Under the pieces are notes generated by a model, which was not told the DNA's origin, searched no databases, and was given only the letters and a program-made list of their open reading frames with translations. A stretch of DNA of 64,000 bases, taken from positions 948,460 through 1,012,459 of the forward strand of contig JAHQRK010000027.1 of assembly GCA_019828595.1 (NCBI GenBank), written 5' to 3'. Shown in pieces: positions 11,111 to 21,974 of the stretch. This DNA comes from Aphanomyces cochlioides (Eukaryota; Oomycota; Saprolegniomycetes; Saprolegniales; Verrucalvaceae). Made by a program: the position numbers and the translations under genes. Numbering within the stretch: the stretch's first letter is position 1; each line of letters starts with the position of its first letter.

Positions 11111-13786
11111 ATGTTCTTCAAGCTGGCTGCGACTTGGGCAGTCGTGGCGGCGCAAGCTGGCGTCTTCTACGCGCCAGAGCACAACCCCATCTTCACCGTC
11201 AATTCGACAAACACGACGCAACTTGCAGCTGCCATCGATGCCGATTTCGCCCTCATCCAGTCGTACTACTCGGTCATTCGCACCGCCCAAGCGAGTTACT
11301 TTGGGGTTCCAATTGCTCCGATTGCCAAGAAATACGGCCTTGGAGTCTATCTCGGTGTCGACGGCAGGACGTCGTCTTTGGACGAACAAGTCGCTGCTGC
11401 CGTCTCCGCCGTTCAATCTTACCCTGGCACTGTGCGAGCCGTTCTTGTGGGTTGCGATACCCTTGAGCCATTCGGCTCATTGAATGTTTCGAGCTTGGTT
11501 AGTCGAATCTCTACCGTCAAGAGCCGCATCCAAACTGTCTCGAGAAGCATCCCCATCGGCACCTCCCAGCGCGTCGAAGCATGGCTCAATTCTCGTGCAA
11601 ACACTTCGAGTCTCGCGGCAGCCGTCGATGTCGTTGGCGTCCAAATCTATCCCTACTTGAATCCGGCCTACTCGTCAACGGCGCCGCTTGCACTGCTTGA
11701 ATCAGCTTGGACGAATTTAACTGCTCGCTTTCCAGCTGAAAAGTTGCTCGTCACCGAGACGGGGTTCCCCACTGCGACCGACCGTCAACCGTCGACAAAT
11801 CCAGCCTTGTCGGTAGCCAACGCGACGCGGTACTTTGTAGCGTTCTCGCAGTCCAAGTACGCTGGCATTTGGGCGAGTTTCTTTGACAACTCGACGGCGT
11901 CTAGCCGATATGGCATGCCAGAGAGCCAATTCTTTGGCTTGTACACGGCGACAGGGTCCAACAAGTACATCCTTCCATCGGTCAACTTGGAATCCGCCAC
12001 GCTTTCCATCTTCACGCCTGGCGTTTGCTATTCGCCATTCCATGCGCAGGAGTACCCGCTCAATGGCGGCTCGGCTGCCAACCTTCCTCTCGCGCTGGAT
12101 GCGGACTTTAAACTCATGGCGCAATACTTCAGCGTCGTGCGAACTTACTACTCGTCCTACATGGGCTACGACGTTGCGTCGTACGCTGCCAAGTACAATG
12201 TGCAGCTCTTCCTCGGCGTGTACATGACGAGAGAAGCATGGTATTCCAGCCAGGAAACCGCGGCAATCACGGCAGCGATTAAATATCCCAACACGATTGC
12301 TGCCATCTTGGTCGGGAATGAAAACGTCGCGCCGTACGGTCCGTTCGCCGCGTCTTACATTGTCGAGCGCATGAATGCCATTCGAAACCAGATCCGGCAA
12401 ACCACGGGACGAAACGTACCTGTCGGCACAGTCCAGCGAGCCACCGAGTGGCTCAACCCATCCATGCAAGCCGACATGCAGTACATTGCAGCCAACTCGG
12501 ACATTATCGGCGTCAACATCTACCCGTTCTTCGACAATGGCTACCAGTCGAGCAATCCATTGGCGTTGCTCCACGCGATCTGGAATCAAATGCTTGCGCT
12601 CTACCCCGCATCCAAGCTCCGCCTCACAGAGACGGGCTTCTCCACGGGCGGCGCCCCGAGCTCCATCGCGCCGCGCAACAAACCGTCGCTCGCGAACGCC
12701 ATGCAGTTTTACAATGCGTTTCAGACGTGGATCCCCAAAGCTGGTGGCGGCGAAACGTTCTGGTACACGATGTTTGATCTCCGCGCCGACGACAGGACGC
12801 AGCCCGAGGAGCTTGAAAAGTATTTCGGGTTCTTCTCGGCGAATCGAGAGCCCAAAGCGATCAATTTCCCCTTGGTGCGGCAAGTCACCCCACCACCGTC
12901 GCCTCCACCGCCACCTCCAACGCCGTCGTCGCCTCCACGTACGCCTCCGCTCCTTGGCGTGCTCTACTCGCCGTTCCACGCTGATGAATATCCAAACGAT
13001 GTGAAAAACCTCGGCGCGGCGATCGCTCTCGACTTGCTCGTCATTCGGTCGAGGTTTTCAACCATCCGCACTGCGTACGCCAACTTTTATGGCGTCGACA
13101 TCATGCCGTATGCCGCCGCGGCGGGATTCCAAGTCTACTTGGGCGTCGGGATGACAAGAGAGAGTTGGTACCCTGACCAAGTCGCGAGTGCAATCAGCGC
13201 AGTGCGCTACTTTCCATCGTCCGTGCAAGCACTCCTGGTCGGCTGTGAGAACGCCTACATCGGCGACTACTTCACGGCCGGCGACATCATCAACGCCATG
13301 AATTCCCTGCGGAGTCAAATTCAAAGCCAGACGGGTCGTACGTCCATTCGCATGGGCACCGTCCAGCGCATCTCCGAGTGGCTCAATCCAGCGCTGCGAT
13401 CCAACATGGTCACGCTCGCCAACGCTTGCGACGTCATCGGCGTCACGGTGTCGCTCTACGACTCGGACAACTTGAGCTCTCCCGCGACGGTGCTGGACAA
13501 GTGGTGGAGCCAACTGACAGCCATCTATCCAGCGAGCAAGCTGCACGTCATGGACGTTGGCTATCCGACGCAAGGACCGTCGTCTCCGACCGGCAACAAG
13601 CCCAGCGTGGCGCAAGCCCAAGCGTTCTACGACACCTTCCGCGCGTGGCAGACGAGTCGAAGCGCTCCGAGTTGGTTCGCCAGCTTCTACGACGACAAGG
13701 CCACGACGCCGAACGCGGAATTCACGGGCTTCTACACAGCGCAGCGGCAGCCGAAAGCGTCCAACTACCCGCTTGTCGTCTCGTGA
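11111..13786 (+). CDS. Secreted protein with three GH17 (endo-beta-1,3-glucanase-like) domains
   Basis: A single 891-aa frame. Met at 11111 is chosen because it opens a signal peptide (residues 1-17, MFFKLAATWAVVAAQAG); the frame is open 315 nt further upstream but without signal features. Three GH17-like repeats follow, at about 18-300, 302-590 and 616-891, each starting GVFY/GVCY/GVLYSP-like. Domains 2 and 3 are joined by a Pro-rich linker at about 594-614. GH17 enzymes use a Glu proton donor in a VGNE motif and a Glu nucleophile in ETG. Domain 2 has both (E404, E507). Domain 1 has VGCD (D116) with E216. Domain 3 has VGCE (E713) but MDVG (D815) in place of ETG. It probably acts on beta-1,3-glucan of the oomycete wall or outside it, with one competent site. 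It ends 22 bp from the convergent pseudogene at 13809. Confidence 0.9.
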   Translation: MFFKLAATWAVVAAQAGVFYAPEHNPIFTVNSTNTTQLAAAIDADFALIQSYYSVIRTAQASYFGVPIAPIAKKYGLGVYLGVDGRTSSLDEQVAAAVSAVQSYPGTVRAVLVGCDTLEPFGSLNVSSLVSRISTVKSRIQTVSRSIPIGTSQRVEAWLNSRANTSSLAAAVDVVGVQIYPYLNPAYSSTAPLALLESAWTNLTARFPAEKLLVTETGFPTATDRQPSTNPALSVANATRYFVAFSQSKYAGIWASFFDNSTASSRYGMPESQFFGLYTATGSNKYILPSVNLESATLSIFTPGVCYSPFHAQEYPLNGGSAANLPLALDADFKLMAQYFSVVRTYYSSYMGYDVASYAAKYNVQLFLGVYMTREAWYSSQETAAITAAIKYPNTIAAILVGNENVAPYGPFAASYIVERMNAIRNQIRQTTGRNVPVGTVQRATEWLNPSMQADMQYIAANSDIIGVNIYPFFDNGYQSSNPLALLHAIWNQMLALYPASKLRLTETGFSTGGAPSSIAPRNKPSLANAMQFYNAFQTWIPKAGGGETFWYTMFDLRADDRTQPEELEKYFGFFSANREPKAINFPLVRQVTPPPSPPPPPPTPSSPPRTPPLLGVLYSPFHADEYPNDVKNLGAAIALDLLVIRSRFSTIRTAYANFYGVDIMPYAAAAGFQVYLGVGMTRESWYPDQVASAISAVRYFPSSVQALLVGCENAYIGDYFTAGDIINAMNSLRSQIQSQTGRTSIRMGTVQRISEWLNPALRSNMVTLANACDVIGVTVSLYDSDNLSSPATVLDKWWSQLTAIYPASKLHVMDVGYPTQGPSSPTGNKPSVAQAQAFYDTFRAWQTSRSAPSWFASFYDDKATTPNAEFTGFYTAQRQPKASNYPLVVS

Positions 13787-13808
13787 GACCTCCTTCCTAG
13801 TTAATCCA

Positions 13809-14921
13809 TTAAACACCGAGCGTGACTCGGATCTTGGCAAAGGCAGCAGGCATGAGCCGGAGGAGGTCGACGCGGAGACGGGATTCCCACAGGTGCTCCG
13901 GCACGCCGCGGAGGTTTGAGCCCCAGAGGATGGCTTCATCCACCATCGGCACCACGCCGTCGAGCGTCCGTCGATGCCAAGCCTGCAGTACAATCCGCGC
14001 ATTTGTGCGGCCGTCAGCTGTCGAGCGAAACTCCAGCCTATGTCGACGTTGGTACAGGAGAGGCAAACCAGGCGCATCGGTTGCGCTGCTGAGGGATGTG
14101 CTTCCACATGTCGTCGTGGAGGATCTGCCGCGCGACGAGAACCGTCCGGTCGGGCGAAGTGCCAAATGTGCCGACGAGGAGATTCGCCGGAGCGGGACAC
14201 GAATTGATGGAGGAGCGTCTTGCCGTCTGCTTCACGAGCTGTCTACAAAGAGATGAGCCGCCAACGAGCAGACGAGCATACTCCGTCGGGAATGGGAAAG
14301 AACGAGTTGGCCATCAGCGCATCGCACATGAGCTCTTGAAACCGCGAGACGACAAAGTCGATCGGATGCGCCGACACAAACTGCCAGCTCATGCGACGGA
14401 GACACGGGGTTTGGCGACCTCTACAAGCATCTCCAGTCGTCGAAAGCACATGAAGGACGTACCGCAAGGGATGTGTTCTCAACGACCCATTGCTTCATGG
14501 CCTGCAGGACGAGTGTGTGTCGCTCAAGTTGACTCGTCAGCTCGGGGTGTTCGATTTGCGACGCCGTGGATTCGTCCAGCAATGCGCGCGCGACTTCTTT
14601 CCAAGGCAGAGCGCTTTGTCCTGTCGTCGTGTCTGGAGTTTGTCGGGGGCGTGTCGTGAGACTCTGCAGCGTCTGCTCTAATCGATGGAGCGTCGACTTG
14701 AGATGTGTTTGTTCCTTCTTCTTCTCCTTGCGGTACGACACCATCATCCTGCGCTTGTGCTCGTGACGGAGCTTCTTCTTGTCGACATACACGACGTCGC
14801 ATCCTCCGCCAGACGTCGCGACTTGCTCTGGCATGATGGCAGACGTCAATGTCTTCAGCCTGTCTTCAAGTGATTGGCTCCATCTGGTCATTGGTAGAAA
14901 AGTGTGTCTGGAATCATCCAC
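13809..14921 (-). pseudogene. Decayed START-like family gene (copy E)
   Basis: The first exon (14921 to about 14464, minus) is good: basic coiled coil (RRMMVSYRKEKKKEQTHL), LPWKEVARALLDE, MKQWVVENTS. After a GT-AG splice site the next segment lacks roughly 45 residues that copies B and D have (the LGKEWI region) and is in the wrong frame by one base. The segment with TAREADGKTLLHQF (from 14242) shifts frame again before GTFGTSPDRTVLVARQIL. The Trp-splitting intron is present but only 31 nt (14068-14038). The last exon reads WLEFRSTADGRTNARIV to a stop at 13809. Two frame losses plus an internal deletion argue for a pseudogene. An assembly error could explain one of the shifts. Confidence 0.6.
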
Positions 14922-15457
14922 CTCTCGTCGTCATGACGGACTGTTCGAAGTTCACGCTCCCTCAGCAAGGCCAAGGAGCATGCACAGGCTTTCCAGCGGG
15001 CGGCGTCAAATTGTTGCTACAATGACGAAGCGATCCATCCGGCAGTCGTCGATGGAATAGTTCTGGATGCGGTCAAGATATACGATTGAACACGGAGAAA
15101 GTCTCGCGCCGCGGTCGATCGATCGAGATTCGTCGGGTTTGAGGTCTTTCTCAAAGCAGAAAGCGCTGCTGCCATCGCGCGATGCTGCACTAGTCGATTC
15201 TTGTGCAGTACTGCATTCCTTTCCATCATCTTCCCGGCCTTCTTCAACGCATGACTGGGATTGACACCAAGATGGTCACCATCTCATGGCAGTTTCTGCC
15301 CTTCTTTTAGGCTGTCGTGATCATCGCAAGATGCCGCAAGTTGTCCTTTGCTTTGATCTGTGAGAGCATGATCGCCATCATCCATGGCGAGTCGAACTTT
15401 GTCCAACTTGGTGGAATATCGAATTAGACAGGTGTCGTTTCGTTGGTCATCGACAAG
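14922..15457. other. Unassigned; possible upstream exons of the methyltransferase gene
   Basis: A plus-strand frame at about 14965-15090 (RAASNCCYNDEAIHPAVV, then DGIVLDAVKIYD) and a minus-strand frame at 15247-15017 both look protein-like, but neither is recognisable. The first exon of the next gene stays open 30 nt upstream of its ATG and is preceded by a CAG acceptor at about 15431, so an upstream exon is possible. Confidence 0.35.
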
Positions 15458-17293
15458 ATGAACTTGTCCAAGTCGAATTGGAGTTGTCCTCATGGCGCGA
15501 GTGGCCATGTCCCGATGTCACTGCGGTACATGAATGAGTTCGTTGGCAAGCTGCAATGTGCGCCGCAACTCCTCCAGCTGCAGATCTTTCCCGACGCCAA
15601 GGAAGTCTCGGAATCGATGGGGCTCTTCAACGCTGCAAGGCGATTTCTTCCACTCGACGACGCCACCCAAGGAATTGACGGCATCGTGGTCGTTGGCGAT
15701 GGATCTACACGTACACACTCCATATTGACTCGTTCATTTCGATCTACCTAGCGCGCACGGCTGTCATGTTTGCCTACAGAACGAAAGGATGGACATGCTT
15801 CAGCGTCGATCCTGAAATGCGTGTGTCGTCCGAGAGTGAGACTGTGCCGTGGGAAGGCATTGACAGAGTGGTGCCCATTCGTGCCAAGATTGAAGACATT
15901 CAAATCCACTTGCGTCGGGCCATTATTGTCCTCGTGCATGCTCACGTCACTCTCGAGCAAGCTCTATCTGCCGTTCACGCAGAGAGTATTGTCGGCGTCT
16001 TGACAGTCCCATGGTAAAAACTACCGCTGTGCTTTAACCTTGTCATGTTGCTCGTAGCTGCAACTGGTATGGCCAGCAAGAAGAGCTCTTTGGACGTCAT
16101 CCCGACTTGGTCTACGACGACTTCAGTATTCTTTCAGACCATCGAGAGGTAGGCACAAGCATCGTCGTCGAGTGTGAAGGAGCTCCTCGCCTGATAGATT
16201 CGAGTATGGACCGGGGAAGATCCACACACGGTTTCAGTTCCAGTGGATGCGATGATTCAATCCACCAAGGCCTCGACTGGTTGTGTCGTCAAGAAGTATT
16301 CGAGCCCGCAAGAAAACATCGACGCCAAAGAATTGGCGTTGAATGAGCTCCATGCCACCACAATCGCGAGAATGGCCGCTGGAAGTGCCGCCACGCCCGA
16401 TCTCTGGCCTCATGTCGTGAATCTCTTACTGCCGTACGTTTCTCCGTCAATTTTGACAAAGTTGATGCGGATGGCGTAGATTTATTTCGAAGGATGCGAA
16501 TCATCGTGTCGGCTTGTTGGGTGACGGCGATCATGCCTTCCGAACTCTTCTTGGCTGCGGAGAAACATTCCACGTTGGCGAGTCGTACGATGTGGTCGTC
16601 GACATTGGCATGCTCCATGAATGCATGTACTCCATCGAGACTCGGCTAGCGTCGCCTCTCATTCTCAAGCTATGTGGAACTGTGAAAGCTGCTCTCTCAC
16701 GTTCACCGAACGGGCTCTTTGTCTGCGTTACTCCTCGACGGAAACTGAAAGGGACTTCGTATTTTGCCAAGTACGTGGCATCTCGTCCTGTCCGTCTGAC
16801 GAACTCCTAGTCGTCAGCTTCAGTGGACGATCGAATCCAAATCACTCGGCTCGACCTTTGTCTTGTTTTGTCGGACGGCTAAAGCAGTGGACGAACCACC
16901 TTTTGATGCCGTTCTGGCGGACCTTCGTCAAGCAGCAACGAGCGTTCAAGTGACAGCATCCACCGTGACGGTACTCCTCCTCGACCTGAATCAATCGTCC
17001 GAATAACTCTGCTCAAGGTGTCTGGACAAATCTCTGGCATTCGCATCAAGAGTCGCAAACTTGCCTTCCTTGACGTCGAAGCAACCTCGGAGAGGATGCA
17101 AGTGGTGCTCAACTTTCAGATTATGGAGCAAGGGCAGTACTCTTATCCAGACCAAGTGGCGAGGCATCTTCGTATTGGCGACACGGTGACTGCCCACGGC
17201 GATCTGGAAACATCCACCAAACTCAATGCTCGTATTCTCGATATTGTCTCGAGAAGGCCAATTCCCGCGAAACCACGATATGGCATCCAGTAG
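15458..17293 (+). CDS. Predicted SAM-methyltransferase-like protein with C-terminal OB fold
   Basis: Seven exons join in frame: 15458-15710, 15752-16013, 16058-16148, 16198-16433, 16480-16770, 16811-16970 and 17018-17293. The six GT-AG introns are 40-49 nt. The product is about 522 aa. The N-terminal half has a Rossmann-like glycine motif (VVVGDGSTPRTAVMFAYR), with an acidic residue a strand later (SVDPEM), and GVLTVPCCNWYGQQ. A second methyltransferase-like region carries SYDVVVDIGMLHECMYS and GLFVCVTPRRKL. The C-terminus is OB-fold-like (IRIKSRKLAFLDVE, then HLRIGDTVTAHGDLET), as in anticodon-binding and other nucleic-acid-binding proteins. A tRNA- or RNA-modifying role is inferred from this combination. 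The ATG at 15458 is the first Met in the exon; an upstream exon is possible. Confidence 0.6.
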
Positions 17294-17747
17294 GTAACGA
17301 ACTGCCGCTGCGCTCCAGCTTGGTAGCTCAATGGAAGAACATTGTCGGAACGACGTAACTCAATAAATCGTCAACGCCGTGTTCGGTTTGTCATGATTCA
17401 CGGTGATCTGCCAGAAGTGGATTACAAATACAATTTTTTCGAGGGTTGGGAGTTGATGGACGATGGTGACGGCGACTTGGTTCTTCACTCATACTCTCTA
17501 GAGAGTGCGGCTGCTGCGATAGCTCATGAATATACATGGAAGGATCTTTAGCACGAGCGCTAATGTCCATGAAAGACTTCTCCATGTCACCAAAAGCAGA
17601 AATGCATCATTCACCGCCAGATGTTTCTTTCAAAGGTGATATCTCCAGCAGCTGAACTTCCGGCAGAAAGCACGATGAGATCGACAGGACAATCAAATCT
17701 CCACCGCGAATCTTCATAGGAGAAGGGTCGTCATTTCACATTTCGCC
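17294..17747 (+). other. Short ORF 17342-17551, possible extra exon
   Basis: A GTAACG...TTGGTAG sequence at 17294-17324 looks like the small introns of the preceding gene but follows its stop codon directly. The open frame after it (about 17325-17551, with IHGDLPEVDYKYNFFEGWEL) is protein-like and unrecognised. It could be an alternative last exon or a separate small gene. No function assigned. Confidence 0.3.
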
Positions 17748-20700
17748 ATGGCTGACGAAGAAGGAAGCGAGTTCAAAACTGGGGTTGCTGTCGACGAAGC
17801 CAACGAATTCCTCGTCGCCGAAGTGGTGGTCAGTCCTGCTGTGTCACTGAAGCAGCCTCTCAATCTCCATGCCATCACATACCGCCCCGACATTGATGGT
17901 CTGCGTATGCTAGCAGTTGTGCCTGTCATTCCTTTCCATGCCTACCCCGATCGGTTCCCCAGTGGATTCATGGGTGTCGACATCTTCTTTGTCATTTCAG
18001 GCTATCTCATCTCGAGCATTCTCTTCAAGGAGTCCGCCAACGGAACATTCACTTACGCCAATTTCTACAGCCGTCGGATCCGCCGAATCTACCCCACGTT
18101 GCTGCTTGTGCTTTCTGCCACTTGGTGGCTTGGCTCGCTCTACCTCCTGTCGACGAAGCTCAAAGCCATGGCTACCACGATGTTTGCAGGAACGATGTTC
18201 TCAGCAAATATCCAAGTGATGCTTCTCGAGCGTGGATATTTCGACGACGATATCAAGGAAAATCCACTCTTGCATCTGTGGTCGTTGGGTGTCGAAGAGC
18301 AATTTATATCTTTTGGCCATGCTTTGTGACTATGTTGACTCGCCTGCCGGTGCGCTCTGCCATCATCGCTCAGTGTGTTGCTCTTGCGATCAGTTTTGGC
18401 TTCAATATTGCTCTCTTGGGATACAACGACTCCAACAAATATTCCTTTTACTTTCCTCTCTGTCGCTTCTGGCAAATGGGAGTTGGAGGTCTCTTGGCGT
18501 ACATGAATCACTCCAGGCTCAGTCGACAGTACACGACTCTTGCACCACCAGAACAGACAGAAGAGCCCCAAGCCAAACAATCGTCCTTCGTGTTGGGACC
18601 AAGCGCGACGTCTTGGTTCGGCTTGAGTTTGATCGTGTTGGCATTTACATGTTTGGACGAATCGTCAAACTTTCCTGGCTTTTGGGCCTTGCTTCCCACC
18701 CTTGGTGCTGTGCTTCTCATCCATGCCGGACCGACTGCGTGGTTCAACCAGCGAGTCTTGAGTAACTCGTGGGCGGTCTTCATTGGGAAGATCAGCTACG
18801 CCTTGCATTTGTGGCACTGGCCTCTTCTAGTGTTTGCGAAATTGCGCTACCCCAATCCAGACTTCCGACCAAGCTACATGTCGCCTGTCACGATGCTGGT
18901 ACTGGCCTTCCTATTGAGCTTGAGCTCGGTATACAATGTGGAGAATACATTGCGAAGGAACAAATCCAAGTGGATCGTTCCAGGTCTGCTCTGTGGTATG
19001 CTATCTCTCTCCATGCTGTCAGCAGCAGTCATTGTCACCCCAGACACTTTCTCATATGCACAACAAGCTCTGAATGGAAGAGGAAATATAGGCCCATCGT
19101 CAAGTTTCTCCAAGTCAACCCTTGAATTGCAGGCAGAAGAAGCGAATATCAGTCGACTTGGCAATGTCAGTAACCCAACTCAGAAAGCTTTGGAAGCGGC
19201 GCAGCGTGACTGGCATCCTAACGTTGGTCTTCTTCCCATGCCTCACAATCACAGCTTGGGCGAAGCGAACGGATTGATTTTGAATCCAAGATAAATCGTT
19301 GGTCGTGGTGTTGGGCGACAATCACATGGAAATGTTGAAGCCCCACTTCGTCCGCCTTTCTGAAAACACCAAGCCCAAGGATTTCCCAACGATTGTGTTT
19401 GAATCGATGGCATATCCTCCTCTCGTATCATGCGCTTGGTGGACAGATATCCTCCAAGCGAAAATAAGAGGAGTCCGTCCAAACGCGGTGATCTACGGCA
19501 TCAATTGGCTCAAATACCTCCGTCCTAGTCCCCTGGATTCAGATCCCCTACACAAAAAACCAAGCTGTTGCAGTGATTATGGCCAAGATGGTCTGGGCCA
19601 GAGTCGCAAAGACGTCCAGTACATCTTGTCTCGCTTTGGAGAGGACTTGTCATTCATGACTATGTACGGAATCAAAGTATTTGTCAACACGATTTGCCCT
19701 GAAGGTCCGCCCTATGATCCTAAACGCATGTCAAATGGAATCACTTCTGTCAACCGAACAGGACCATGCATGGCTGTTGGAACAGATTGAGCGGACTATC
19801 CAAGCTGCAAAAGCCACCGTCTACGACTTGTCCGACAATCTTTGCTGGGACGATGATTGTCACGTCGTGGATTCAAAGGGTGTGCCAGTCCGAAAAGATT
19901 CGAATCTACTCACGTCTACCTTTGCGGCCAACTATCTGAGTGTGGTTGACCATATCGTGGCAGAAGCTACCACTTCCTCCAACGGGAGTACTGAGTCGTC
20001 TGATGCACCCAATTCGAGCCGCGGACCACGGATTGAAGAGCCAACCATCCCAAAGATAAGGGCGGCTTCAAGTATTTGGTGGCCAGATCAAGGTTATAGT
20101 CAGTTGACGTTGGTTTCAAACTATGCATCTCCTCTGGGAACGTGGCGAAACACGGACGCAGTCATGAACCTTGGTCAAGACAAAGTTGTGATTGCTGTTG
20201 GAGACTCGCACTCGAACCAAGTAAAGCCGCGATTTCTGAGGTTATTCAACGATCGTCGTGCAGCTACAAACTCTTCACACTTTCCCACGGTTGTATTCAA
20301 GACACTCGACGGGGTCCCTTCACTCCCTTGCATGAATGATTACCGCCCTATCTTTGAGATGATCAAGCGTGTACACCCGAATGTAGTATTGCACAGTATG
20401 AATTGGCCACAATTTCTTCGTCCAGCAGGCAAAGACTCGGACGAACTCGTCGGAAACCCATGATGTTGCCTGTCTGGTTACCGAGACAAGTGCGAGTACC
20501 AGCGACCCAAAGACGTTCGAGCACTCATGAATCAACTCCAAGACGATCTAGCGAAGCTCACCGCTCTTGGTATCAAGGTTTTTGTTGCTACGTTGAATCC
20601 AGAAGGCAAGCAATTCGATCCCAAAAATATGCTCAATGGCGATGACGTTGGTGACGTCCGGCCAGTATTGAGGAGTGAATATCGTGAGGAGCACAAAGAA

Positions 20701-20901
20701 CTCATCGGCCTCATCGAAGCTGCCGTGGCTGGAGCGAATGCAGCTTTGATCGACTATTCAGACAATTATTGTTGGGAAGATGTCTGTCAAGTGATTGACG
20801 AGCATGGCCGTCCGATCATGAAGGACAACAACCATCTCACATCCACATTCGCGTATGAATACGTCGTTGATCAAGTGATTGATGCCGCTATGGCAGATTA
20901 A
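17748..20901 (+). pseudogene. Acyltransferase-3/SGNH protein, broken paralogue of the gene at 55991
   Basis: It aligns throughout with the intact 1040-aa gene at 55991-59113. Lesions seen by comparison: one T lost from a T4 run near 18303, which shifts frame; a substituted segment with an in-frame TAA at about 19292; about 11 bp missing near 19765; and TGA in place of a Leu codon at 20461-20463. The N-terminal acyltransferase membrane region starts with YRPDIDGLRMLAVVPVI. The C-terminal SGNH motif GDSH and the terminal DNNH are still visible. The segment 18238-18486 is nearly identical to the functional copy while the flanks are clearly diverged, which suggests gene conversion. It was probably a cell-surface or secretory-pathway O-acyltransferase, now dead. 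Confidence 0.85.
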
Positions 20902-21259
20902 TTTATCTCGTCTTGTGTTTTCTCTACAGTTCTGTTGAGTGACCGATTTTCGCTCGCCCGTAATGAAGCGAGATCCAGAGACTTTACTCTGTCAAGCACA
21001 ACCATGCACCAACGCACGTCGACCATTTTGATGGAAAGAACGTACAGTGCAGTAACTCGCTTGCGTCTCGAGGGATGTGCTAGCTCAAGTAGTTCATGAA
21101 CCATTTTGCACCCCACAGAGGCCGAGGAGGTGATGAATCCAACATATCACCGAGTTAAAGGCATTCAAATAAAAACATGCATGCATTCCTCGAAGAAACG
21201 AGAGTCAACTCGAATTCGTGTCATTACTCCTTGCCATTCGCAACACTGTAGTCGGCTTT
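20902..21259. other. Intergenic, nothing recognised
   Basis: No domain or repeat was identified. The segment separates the acyltransferase pseudogene from the 3' end of the minus-strand secreted-protein gene. Confidence 0.5.
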
Positions 21260-21736
21260 CTACCCAGCGCGACACCCTTGGACCATCGCATTGGCAGCAT
21301 CTCTGCACGCCCTGCAGCTGTTGAAATGCGCCTCGCGGTTAGCAATGCGACGAACGGTTTCTTGACCAAATACTTGTTTCAAGAGTTGGTATGACTTCGC
21401 AGCACACGCAACTCGCTTCGACTCGGCGTATTTGCTCATGATAACTGCACATTTATCGCGATTCGCTCTGACGAAGATGGTAATGTCGCGACAAGCCGTG
21501 GCAATATCAACTGCTCGGTTCTTTTGCACTTTTAGCCATTGCACGGTATTCTGGATGACACTCTCTTCTTTCTCTACCTTCAATCCTCTCAAAGCAATGC
21601 GGACGGAAGGCTCCTCGTCGAATCCCAACCCATGTGGAACCAACGGCATCGACTCCAAATGCTCACACTCCACGAGCAGTGAAACTTGCAACAAGAGGAC
21701 CAAAACCAGCCATTGCAACTTGAACGCGTTTGACAT
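21260..21736 (-). CDS. Small secreted Cys-containing protein A
   Basis: 158 aa from the Met at 21736. This start is chosen over the longer frame (to 22096) because it begins a signal peptide, MSNAFKLQWLVLVLLLQ, ending VSLLVEC. The mature part is helical and basic, with a conserved pattern shared by the proteins at 22871 and 6602: TACRDITIFVRANRDKC, then a Cys (RVACAAKS), then REAHFNSCRACRDAA and a terminal GCRAG. The first 53 codons and the upstream 238 bp are almost identical to gene B, which lies divergently on the other arm of an inverted repeat; the C-terminal half has diverged. Family not recognised; role in secretion or interaction unknown. Confidence 0.7.
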   Translation of the reverse strand: MSNAFKLQWLVLVLLLQVSLLVECEHLESMPLVPHGLGFDEEPSVRIALRGLKVEKEESVIQNTVQWLKVQKNRAVDIATACRDITIFVRANRDKCAVIMSKYAESKRVACAAKSYQLLKQVFGQETVRRIANREAHFNSCRACRDAANAMVQGCRAG

Positions 21737-21974
21737 CACGTGGTCTTGAGATCGATGATCGAAGGACGAGGGAAATTGAGAAGTGAGACAATGTCCTTTG
21801 CGAGAGTTGTCGTGTTGCAAGAAATTAGTTACCCATGTTGTGTCGTGGGATTTTTTGCGTGGTTTCAAGCAGCTGTTGAAATTGATCCTGAAAGGGTCGA
21901 GACCATAGACATCCGTCAAGGACGTCACTTCATCATTGCCCCAGTCGAATGACCATGAGTTTGGCTGTGAGTAC
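21577..21974 (-). repeat. Inverted-repeat arm 1 (398 bp)
   Basis: Nearly identical, inverted, to 22633-23030. The arm covers the upstream region plus the first 53 codons of secreted protein A. A more diverged inverted extension continues into the spacer: about 22020-22130 against about 22395-22520, sharing AAGCCGCACCCTCA. Confidence 0.85.

Noticed and set aside
17300..17345. tRNA-like word TGGTAGCTCAATGG
   Set aside because: It resembles a D-arm but no T-arm GTTCGA, acceptor stem or anticodon arm follows.
17748..20901. Acyltransferase copy 1 as a spliced functional gene
   Set aside because: The breaks (single-T loss, nonsense TGA, small deletion) do not coincide with GT-AG introns, and the intact paralogue has no introns.
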